A stretch of 6,815 nt of DNA, taken from contig WAMH01000065.1 in assembly GCA_015522395.1 (NCBI GenBank), positions 1 through 6,815 on the forward strand. Reading direction: 5' to 3'. This document shows positions 1 to 6,039 of this stretch, piece after piece. This stretch comes from Thermococcus sp. Its GTDB lineage: Archaea > Methanobacteriota_B > Thermococci > Thermococcales > Thermococcaceae. The notes below the pieces were generated by a model, which saw only the letters and a program-made list of their open reading frames with translations, searched no databases and had not been told where the DNA came from. Each line of letters begins with the position of its first letter. The stretch's first letter is position 1. The position numbers were made by a program, and so were the translations under genes.

Positions 1-23
1 CACCTTCTTCACCCACGGTTAGC

Positions 24-46
24 TTTTAAGGAGGGCTTAAAAAGTT
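24..46 (-). promoter_or_regulatory. Candidate promoter/operator for a minus-strand gene lying left of the window
   Basis: Read on the minus strand, positions 50 to 36 give GGGAAACTTTTTAAGCC, an A-rich BRE-like stretch followed by a TATA-like TTTTTAA, the usual Thermococcus promoter layout. A start about 26 bases downstream would fall near position 15. A GTG at 12-10 followed by AAG AAG GTG (M-K-K-V) could begin the next gene, but only four codons are visible. The TATA-like element overlaps one arm of a 7-bp inverted repeat, TTTTAAG (24-30), spacer GAGGG (31-35), CTTAAAA (36-42). The arms are AT-rich, so the repeat could simply be two facing TATA-like words. Nothing else is visible in positions 1-76 apart from the T run listed separately. 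Confidence 0.35.
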
Positions 47-61
47 TCCCGACGGGGCGGT

Positions 62-68
62 AAAAAAA
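62..68 (-). terminator. T7-run transcription terminator after the secreted-protein gene
   Basis: Eight bases past the TGA stop (77-79) the minus strand reads CCCCC then seven T residues. Archaeal RNA polymerase terminates at runs of five or more T on the non-template strand without needing a hairpin, and none is evident here. U-rich 3' ends are also the targets of aCPSF1/FttA, which is encoded further right in this window. The position right after the stop fits the end of a transcription unit. Confidence 0.55.
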
Positions 69-76
69 GGGGGAAG

Positions 77-775
77 TCACCTTCTCCTGAAGAGCAACAG
101 CATGCCCAGCACCACGAGAAGCCCCACCGCAACACTGCTGAAGAAGGGGACAGAATCTTTAGAAACACAGGTTACACTACCCTGAGTGACTGTGAAATAG
201 TTGTCACCACAGTCGTCGGTGTTGCCTTGAGAATCTTGAACGTTGTCTATGAACAGATAACCGTCAGACTTAGTGGAAGCAGAAGTGTAATCTACAGTTG
301 GCGGTTGTGTAGTTGAGTACGTCTGGCCATATACATTTGTCCCGTCTATATACCAGTTAACGGTGATAGTATAGGAATGTAACTCCTCCTGAGTTTCAGA
401 GATCTCTATCTTAAGTGTATGCCACGTTCCCAATGTTATACCTCCAGCATAGTCGGTAACATCGTGACAGGTACCACCGAAACATGCATACAACGCATGT
501 CCTGCAGCACTTCAAGTAAAAGAAGGAGTATACCCCTGAGAGTCCGTATATGCCACTTTCATTAAGGTAACATCCTGACCCGGGCTCTGGTTCATAGTTG
601 AATCCCATTGAACGTAAAACCCTGAAGCTCCAATAGGAAGGTTGTATGAATACTGAACCTCAGTGGAAGGATCAAGTTTCAGACAGTAATCCGTGGCGGC
701 CGATACGTTAGGGGCTTTAGCTACCATTAACACCAAGACAAAAAACATAAAACCCAACATGATCCACCGTTTCAT
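77..775 (-). pseudogene. Secreted, C-terminally anchored lectin-fold-like protein, interrupted by an in-frame TGA
   Basis: Reading begins at ATG 775-773, chosen because a GGGGG tract sits 6 bases upstream; a TTG at 790 and an ATG at 781 are alternatives. Without the internal stop the product is 232 residues. Residues 1-26 form a signal peptide (MKRW, a hydrophobic stretch, cleavage near VSA|A). The middle is rich in Thr, Ser, Gly, Tyr and alternating hydrophobics, with GTWHTLKIE and VNWYIDG segments that resemble concanavalin/LamG-like beta sandwiches. Several Cys (DYC, YACFGGTC, DDC, TC) may form disulfides. The C-terminus is hydrophobic from about 214 to 229 and ends RRR, like a surface anchor or archaeosortase signal. 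Codon 88 (512-514) is TGA. The frame continues unchanged on both sides with coherent sequence, so this is a nonsense change, probably from TGG, or a base-call error. Substrate and function are unknown. The gene is visibly more AT-rich than its neighbours. Confidence 0.65.
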
Positions 776-821
776 ATGCATCCCCCACAAGATTAGGCAT
801 CATCCTATTAGAGGCAAAGAG

Positions 822-848
822 GTTAATATAGTTTACGATTTTAAAAAC
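822..848 (-). promoter_or_regulatory. Candidate promoter of the secreted-protein gene
   Basis: Two TATA-like words lie upstream of the start at 775: minus-strand CTATATTAAC (822-831) in the short gap after the fusion gene, and TTTTTAAAAT (839-848) inside its last codons. A start 26 bases downstream would give leaders of about 20 or 40 bases, both compatible with the GGGGG ribosome binding site. No T run separates the two genes, so readthrough from the upstream operon is also possible. Confidence 0.35.
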
Positions 849-2175
849 AGCCTCCCCATGTTAACGAGAAAAGTTTCACCCTTCTCGCTCAGCCTGTAGT
901 AAACGCGGCGTCCTTCACGGCGCGATTCCTCGACGAGACCCATGCTCTCAAGCTCGCGGAGGTGCTGGTAGACTGCCTGGTACTTGAGCGGCTTTTTCAG
1001 TGCCTCCCATATCTCGTAGCCGTACATATCCCTCCCACTCAGGAGTCTCAGTATCTCCAGCTTGGTTCCGCCGAGAGAGAACCTTTCCCTGCCCTCGGAG
1101 TACTGGCCCTTCAGCCCGGAGCTCGTCACGACGAGGGTGACCCTGTCGTCCCCCTTGAAGTAGCCTTCCTTGGCAAGCTTCAGGAGCGCCGAGACGATGA
1201 CAGAGGAAGCATACTCGGCAAAGACCCCCTCCCTCGCAAGAAGCCTCTGACCAAGGTCGAGCTCATCCTCACCCACCAAAACCGCGGTTCCACCGCTCCC
1301 TTCTATGGCCTTCAGGGCGAGCTCCTTCATGAGGGGGTTCCTCACGTAGAGGGCAAGGGCCCTCGTGGGCTCGACCCTGGGCTCGGTTCCAAGGACTTCA
1401 CTAGCTATCGGCGAGCACCTCTCAGCCTGCACTGCTATGAGCTTAGAAACCTCATCGATTACCCCGATGCGCAGGAGCTCAACGAAGCCCCGGTAAATGC
1501 TGTAAATGTTGCTCCCGCTGCCCGTGGGAACCACCACGTGGGTCGGTTGAGCTCTTCCCAGAGCTCAAAGGCTATCGTCTTCTGGCCCTCCAGACCGACG
1601 AGGTTGCTCTCGGGGGTGACGTTGTAGAGCCCCTTTCCTTCGGCGAGTCCCTCGGCGTAGCCAATGCACTCGTCAACGCTCTCACCGTAACGTATCAGCC
1701 TTGCCCCGAAGGCGGTTATCTGGTTGAGCTTCCCCTGTTCCAAGAGCCTCGGCACGACCGTGTAAGCCGGTTTTCCAGCCCTGGCCGAGTAAGCTGCAAG
1801 GGAAGCAGCCGCGTTCCCGTTGCTCGCAATCACAAAGCCGTTCCCAGCGTGGGGGAGGCCGTAGGAGACCGCCACCGTCATGAACCTGTCCCGGAAGGAT
1901 CCTGTGGGATTCCTCGTCTCGTCCTTGATGAAGACCCTGAAGCCCAGCTCCTCGGACAGTTTAGCCCTGATAAGTGGAGTGCCTCCTTCGTGGAGACTGA
2001 CTATCTCTTTGACATCGGGAAGAAGCTCCCTGTACCTCCAGACCCCCCTCTCACGCGTCTCCCAACGGGACGGATCGATCATCTCGTAGTCGTACTCGAG
2101 GGGAACCCTGCGGTTGCAGCAGAACGGGGAAACAACGGGAGGGGAGGCGCCCGCGGCACCCCGAGGGATCCTCAT
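833..2175 (-). pseudogene. Threonine-synthase-like PLP-fold protein fused to a PadR-type winged helix, frameshifted near 1545
   Basis: The start is ATG 2175-2173, with GGAGGG (2181-2186) 5 bases before it. Frame one runs to about 1546 and ends ...FELWEELN. The sequence then continues in the -1 frame as PTHVVVPTGSGSN. Restoring one C on the minus strand near 1545 joins them into about 447 residues. Residues 60-350 match threonine synthase (fold-type II): LHEGGTPLI, NPTGSF (90-94), an S-N-G-N-AAAS loop (118-125) and the phosphate-binding PTGSGSN loop. The residue after GSF, the Schiff-base Lys in active enzymes, is Arg95 (CGG, 1891-1893). The N-terminal zinc ribbon is reduced to a CC pair at 19-20 before the usual PLEYDYE. 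Residues about 363-447 form a PadR-like wHTH (DMYGYEIWEAL, then YQAVYQHLRELESMGLVEE and a RRVYYRLSEKG wing). A non-catalytic, ligand-sensing regulator is my inference. The frameshift may be real decay or a sequencing error. An active threonine synthase is unlikely given Arg95. The gene lies 13 bases after aCPSF1 and is probably cotranscribed with it. Confidence 0.8.
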
Positions 2176-2188
2176 GTAAACCCTCCGC

Positions 2189-4144
2189 TCAGCGGAGCCT
2201 TATAGCGTCAAGGTTGTTAGGTGCGCGGGTCCTTATGTTGAATCTCTTGTGTATGCTGCTCGAGAGGTCAAGGCACTTGTGAGCCTCGCCGTGGACGGTT
2301 ATTATCGTCTCGGGCCTCGGCCTGAGCCTTGCAACGTAGTTCATGAGCTCCCTCCGGTCCGCGTGGCCCGAGAAACCGTCGATGGTGTAAACCTCCATGT
2401 TGACGTTAACCACCTCGGTCCTCCCATCCTCACCGACTAGGGGTATCTCTTTCAAGCCCCTCTGCACCTGTCTTCCGAGGGTTCCCTCGGCCTGGTAGCT
2501 GACGAAAATCATGCTGTTCTTCGGATCCGGGGCGAGCTGCTTGAAGTACTCGACGCTCGGCCCTCCAACGAGCATGCCCGAGGTCGCTATGATTATCGCG
2601 GGCTCTCCGCTGTCTATGATGTCCTGCCTCTCCCTGCTGTTGGCGACGGGCTTGAATATCGGGTTCAGGAACGGGTTGTAACCCTCGTGGAATATCTGTT
2701 CCCTGAGTCTCCTGCTGAGGTACTCAGGATATGCGGTGTGGATCGCGGTTGCCTCCCATATCATTCCGTCGAGGTAAATCGGCACCTCGAGTCCGCCTAT
2801 CCTCGCGTACTCCTCGAGGACCATCATTATCTCCTGCGCCCTTCCGACTGCCATAGCCGGGATGAGCACCTTTCCGCCGCGCCTTATCGTCTGATGTATG
2901 ACCTCTATCAGCCTCTTCTCTGCTTCTTCACGCGGCATCTGGTAGTCGTTGCTTCCCCCGTATGTGGACTCCATGACCAGAGTTTCAACGCGCGGGAACC
3001 TGCTCACAGCGGGCTCGAAGAGCCTCGTCGGTATGAACTTGAAGTCGCCGGTGATGGCTATGTTGTGCAGGCCGTTTCCTATGTGGAGGTGGACTATTGA
3101 AGAACCGAGTATGTGGCCCGCGTTGTGCAAAGTAAGGCGCATGTCAGGGGCAATGTCCCTCACCTCACCGTAGTCCAGCGTGATGGTGTGCTTGATGACC
3201 TCCTTGATGTCCCTCGGCCTGTAGAGCGGCTCGACACCGTTCATCTTCTGGATCTCGATGAAGTCCTGCTGAAGGAGCACCATCAGGTCCCTCGTGGGCG
3301 GAGTGGCGTATATGGGCCCGTCGAAGAGCTTGTAGCGGAAGAGATACGGCAGCATTCCGCTGTGGTCGAGGTGGGCGTGGGTGATTATTATCGCGTCCAG
3401 AATGCCCGCGTCGAGGACGTAGCGGAACTCGGGGGCATCGAAGTGAGGGAAGGCCTTCTTTGGATCGCGCAGAGCGGCGATGTTGACCCCAAAGTCAACA
3501 AGAACGTAGCTCTCATTGGTCTGAACGAGGAGGGAACTCCTGCCCACTTCCTTAAAGCCGCCGAGGCCGGTTATCCTTATCCACTCACTTTTGGTTTCTG
3601 GCTTGCGGTAGATGTTCCTCCCGGCCTGACGGAGGAACTTCCTCCTGTCCTTGGCCTCGGCCTGGAGTATCTGTCTTATCGAGTAAATCGTCTGGCTCTG
3701 GAGAGGAGGAGTCCTGACGACCTTCGGCGCCCAGCGGACCCTCTGGGTTATCAGCCTGAGGCCCTCTCCGTTCTTTCCTATGACCTTCCCAGGCTTCTTG
3801 GCCTCGATTATAACCTGGCCGATGGAGGGGTCAAAGCTTATGTTGGTTATCTCCGCATCCTTGGGAACGAGCTCCTTTATCATCTCCTCCGCCTGTTCCG
3901 GCGGAATGAGAACGTCCGGGTCGGGCCTGATGCTTATCCTCTTCTTGAGAACCTTGGCGAGGTTCTTGATGAGCTCCCCGTCGCGCATTATTGCCTCGGG
4001 TTTCCTGACGTAGATGACGAGCTCCGGACCCTCGAACTCGACGTCGGTTATCCTCGCCTCCGGTGGGACCATCTGGCTTATAACTTCCTTGATGTCGCGC
4101 AGGATGTCATCGACGAAAGTTTCCCTTCTTATCACTGACACCAC
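2189..4144 (-). CDS. fttA: aCPSF1/FttA: KH-domain metallo-beta-lactamase/beta-CASP ribonuclease and transcription termination factor
   Basis: This is the archaeal homologue of eukaryotic CPSF73. It is an endo/5'-3' exoribonuclease that cuts nascent RNA at U-rich sites and terminates RNA polymerase in the cytoplasm. The 651 residues have the complete family layout. Two N-terminal KH-like domains cover about 1-150, the second carrying a GKNG loop (123-126). The metallo-beta-lactamase zinc site follows: Asp217 (VLVDFG), HAHLDH (256-261), His344 (GHILGS) and Asp367 (TGDF). The beta-CASP residues are Glu392 (MESTYGG), His594 (FSGHAD) and His618 (TVHGE). All catalytic positions are intact. The listed start is GTG 4144, one base after the psmB stop. 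GTG 4135 (MIRRETF...) is a strong alternative because GAGGTG lies exactly 6 bases before it. The tight spacing implies translational coupling with psmB. The family is universal in archaea and the assignment is secure. Confidence 0.97.
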   Translation of the reverse strand: MVSVIRRETFVDDILRDIKEVISQMVPPEARITDVEFEGPELVIYVRKPEAIMRDGELIKNLAKVLKKRISIRPDPDVLIPPEQAEEMIKELVPKDAEITNISFDPSIGQVIIEAKKPGKVIGKNGEGLRLITQRVRWAPKVVRTPPLQSQTIYSIRQILQAEAKDRRKFLRQAGRNIYRKPETKSEWIRITGLGGFKEVGRSSLLVQTNESYVLVDFGVNIAALRDPKKAFPHFDAPEFRYVLDAGILDAIIITHAHLDHSGMLPYLFRYKLFDGPIYATPPTRDLMVLLQQDFIEIQKMNGVEPLYRPRDIKEVIKHTITLDYGEVRDIAPDMRLTLHNAGHILGSSIVHLHIGNGLHNIAITGDFKFIPTRLFEPAVSRFPRVETLVMESTYGGSNDYQMPREEAEKRLIEVIHQTIRRGGKVLIPAMAVGRAQEIMMVLEEYARIGGLEVPIYLDGMIWEATAIHTAYPEYLSRRLREQIFHEGYNPFLNPIFKPVANSRERQDIIDSGEPAIIIATSGMLVGGPSVEYFKQLAPDPKNSMIFVSYQAEGTLGRQVQRGLKEIPLVGEDGRTEVVNVNMEVYTIDGFSGHADRRELMNYVARLRPRPETIITVHGEAHKCLDLSSSIHKRFNIRTRAPNNLDAIRLR

Positions 4145-4145
4145 C

Positions 4146-4757
4146 TCACTCGGATAGGGCCTTAAGCTCCTCCTCGCTCCACTCGCGGTGACCTTCTCTG
4201 GTGATGGTAATCAGCGTCACACCTCCACCCGTGAAGACGTCCCTCCTGGTGGCGGCCCCTATGGCCCTGAGGGCGAGCTTAACCCCCTCCTCGAGGGGCA
4301 TGTCCTCTTCAAAGCCGGATTCGAGTATTGAGAAGGCGAACTCCATTCCGGAGCCGGCGGCGGTGAACCTGTCCTCCGTGAGTCCGCCGGCGGCGTCTAT
4401 TGAGTAGAGCCTGGGAGCGGAGTAATAGCCTCCTATGAGGAACCATGCAAAGTAAGCGTAACCCCTGCCCCCGTGAAGGATGTTAGAAGCGAGGGTTGCA
4501 AGGGCTTTAACGCTCATCTCCCTTCCGACCCTGGCCCTGTAGAGCTTTGCCTCCGAGCGGAGGAGCCGGACGAAGCTCAGAATGTCCCCCACGCTCCCGG
4601 CCCCGGCCAGGGCGAGGTGGTCATCAATCCAGAATACCTTGGTAACGTTATCCGAGAGCACCATGTTGCCGAGGGATGCCCTTCTGTCCGCTGCAAGGAC
4701 CACGCCGTCCCTACATACAACGCCGACCGTAGTCGTTCCCTTTAGCTTCTCAGCCAA
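4146..4757 (-). CDS. psmB: Proteasome beta subunit (threonine protease), probably the psmB1 paralogue
   Basis: This is the catalytic subunit of the archaeal 20S proteasome. Beta rings enclosed by alpha rings degrade unfolded proteins fed by PAN. The 203-residue precursor has a 7-residue propeptide MAEKLKG ending in the Gly before the autocatalytic Thr8 (mature Thr1). Mature Asp17 (AADRR), Lys33 (NVTKVF), the AAGSGMEFA segment containing Ser129 and the RRD before TGGG (Asp166) are all present, so it should be active. The start is TTG 4757-4755. A TAA lies in frame directly before it and no other start codon precedes Thr8, so TTG is the only possible start. Thermococcales usually carry two beta paralogues. 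Linkage to aCPSF1 points to psmB1 by my recollection of Pyrococcus and T. kodakarensis gene order, which I cannot check here. It is the first gene of the left operon. Confidence 0.96.
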   Translation of the reverse strand: MAEKLKGTTTVGVVCRDGVVLAADRRASLGNMVLSDNVTKVFWIDDHLALAGAGSVGDILSFVRLLRSEAKLYRARVGREMSVKALATLASNILHGGRGYAYFAWFLIGGYYSAPRLYSIDAAGGLTEDRFTAAGSGMEFAFSILESGFEEDMPLEEGVKLALRAIGAATRRDVFTGGGVTLITITREGHREWSEEELKALSE

Positions 4758-4763
4758 TTACAA

Positions 4764-4769
4764 CACCCC
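4764..4769 (-). promoter_or_regulatory. Ribosome binding site that fixes the TTG start of psmB
   Basis: Minus-strand GGGGTG is followed by 6 bases (TTGTAA) and then the TTG start. The TAA within the spacer is in frame with psmB and rules out any upstream start, so this site decides an unusual start codon. Confidence 0.7.
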
Positions 4770-4824
4770 TGCTGGTATCTTTTTAGAATAGAAGAACCTC
4801 TACACCCGCACTTTGGGGGAATAG

Positions 4825-4832
4825 TATTTAAA
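4825..4832. promoter_or_regulatory. Shared TATA element of the divergent psmB and 4876-6039 genes
   Basis: The word TATTTAAA reads as TTTAAATA on the minus strand, so it is nearly symmetric. On the minus strand it is preceded by CGAAACC, a good BRE, giving a psmB start near 4803 and a leader of about 45 bases. On the plus strand a start 26 bases away falls near 4855, giving a leader of about 20 bases to ATG 4876. No other convincing TATA box serves the plus gene. The only alternative for psmB is a weaker CTAAAAAG near 4778-4785, which would leave almost no leader. Confidence 0.55.
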
Positions 4833-4875
4833 GGTTTCGTCCAAAAGGATGCTTTAGATGCTCGGGGGTGGTGGA

Positions 4876-6039
4876 ATGAAGGAGATAATCCTGCTCACCG
4901 GCCCGCCGCTCAACGGCAGGGACGAGTACATAGTCGAGGCACTCAAGCTCGCCAGAGGGGAAAGCTACGCCTACTACCACGTTTTTGACTATATACGAGA
5001 GGTTGGTAAGGAGAGAGGGGTAAAGATAACCCGGAAGAACGTCCTCGACTTCGCCATAAGCCACCAGAACCTGATGAACGAGATACGTGACGAGGCCTTC
5101 GAGAGGATAAGGGAGGAAATAGGCGGGAGCGACGCTGAACACCAGCTCGTATCAACGCCGAGCCTCTTCCGCTGGGGAAGCGGAAGCGTCATAGGATTCA
5201 CCCTCAGCAACGTCAAGCTCCTAAAGCCCGACAGGGTGATAATAATCCTCGACGACGTGCTCTCAGTCAGAAGGCGGATAATCAACGACCCCGAGTGGTT
5301 CGAGCGCTTCGGCGAGAACCCGGACAACATAAAGCTTTCCACCCTGGTCATGTGGCGCGAAGATGCCATAAACCACGTCAAAACGCTCGTCCACGAGCTT
5401 AAGAAGGAGGGCATAGAGGTCCGCCACATCCTGCAGTTCGGAATAAGGCACCCGTACGGGGTCTTCCTGAACCTGCTATTCCACGAGGCGGAGAAGCCGA
5501 TAGTCTACCTCAGCTATCCGATGACCGGCCATGAAGAGGAGTATTATCACCGCGTCAGAAACTTCTACGAAAGGCTAAGCGAGCACTTCACGGTCCTCGA
5601 TCCCGGCGCTCTGGACGACTGGTGGGTCGTCGCTGAATACGACAATCAGGTGGCAAAGAACCCGGGCATAGAGAGGATAAGGATAAAGCACCTCCTCGAT
5701 GGGGACGAGATAGACGAGCTTGAAAGAGAGGACATAGAGCAGGCGACCGACATACTGAGAAGACAGCTCGTCGAGCGCGACTTCAACCTCGTCGATGTGA
5801 GCAAGGCGATAGCGGTCTACCACTACGCGGAAGGCGTCTCGGCCGGTGTCATCAGCGAGATGGCCGAAGCTTACAGAACGCTGGCCGCGATATACCTCTA
5901 CTACCCGTTCAAGAGGCGGCCGAGTCCATTCATGGAGTTCTACGGCATGCAGAACCCGTCGAGGAGGACGATGTTCAAAGATGAAGAAGATATGGTAAGG
6001 GCGATGGTTGAGGAGAAGGAGTACTGGGCGAAGGTTTAG
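4876..6039 (+). CDS. Two-domain protein: degenerate P-loop kinase-like domain plus nucleoside 2-deoxyribosyltransferase-like domain
   Basis: The start is ATG 4876 (387 residues), because GGGGTGG lies about 5 bases before it; an in-frame ATG at 4858 would add six residues. Numbering below is from 4858. The N-terminal domain opens with a beta strand and TGPPLNGRDEY (14-24), a Walker A shape in which the usual Lys-Ser/Thr is Arg-Asp. A LDDVLSVRRRIINDP segment (131-145) recalls the LID region of adenylate-kinase-like enzymes. The C-terminal domain (about 213-345) has VYLSYPMTG, HFTVLDP, an ERDFNLVDVSKAIAVYH segment and then GVSAGVISEMAEAY. This is the order of motifs in nucleoside 2-deoxyribosyltransferases and DNPH1-like hydrolases, with Glu334 as candidate nucleophile. 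Inferred role: nucleotide salvage, nucleotide-pool cleaning or nucleotide sensing. The reaction is unknown. No signal peptide or TM segment is seen, so it is cytoplasmic. It is divergent from psmB, and its TAG stop overlaps the stop of the next gene. Confidence 0.85.
   Translation: MKEIILLTGPPLNGRDEYIVEALKLARGESYAYYHVFDYIREVGKERGVKITRKNVLDFAISHQNLMNEIRDEAFERIREEIGGSDAEHQLVSTPSLFRWGSGSVIGFTLSNVKLLKPDRVIIILDDVLSVRRRIINDPEWFERFGENPDNIKLSTLVMWREDAINHVKTLVHELKKEGIEVRHILQFGIRHPYGVFLNLLFHEAEKPIVYLSYPMTGHEEEYYHRVRNFYERLSEHFTVLDPGALDDWWVVAEYDNQVAKNPGIERIRIKHLLDGDEIDELEREDIEQATDILRRQLVERDFNLVDVSKAIAVYHYAEGVSAGVISEMAEAYRTLAAIYLYYPFKRRPSPFMEFYGMQNPSRRTMFKDEEDMVRAMVEEKEYWAKV

Noticed and set aside
512..514. 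TGA as a selenocysteine codon
   Set aside because: Thermococcales are not known to have the selenocysteine machinery, no SECIS-like hairpin is evident, and the neighbouring residues do not resemble a known selenoprotein redox motif.
795..809. Inverted repeat TAGG-CATCAT-CCTA upstream of the secreted gene
   Set aside because: The arms are only four bases and the flanks do not extend the match, so it is not distinguishable from chance.
1535..1560. Programmed -1 ribosomal frameshift
   Set aside because: No slippery heptamer and no evident downstream stem were found. A missing base in a C run is simpler.
962..1627. Plus-strand open frame opposite the fusion gene
   Set aside because: It is a shadow frame. 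The minus strand encodes clear ThrC and PadR motifs across the same stretch.
3113..4138. Long plus-strand open frame opposite aCPSF1
   Set aside because: It is a mirror of the GC-rich aCPSF1 codons. It has no ribosome binding site or recognisable domain, and the minus-strand protein has every catalytic motif of its family.
4841..4850. TCC-AAAA-GGA repeat between psmB and the divergent gene
   Set aside because: The arms are three bases long, too short to call an operator. No match to the Thermococcales heat-shock (Phr) or glycolytic (TGM) motifs was seen nearby.
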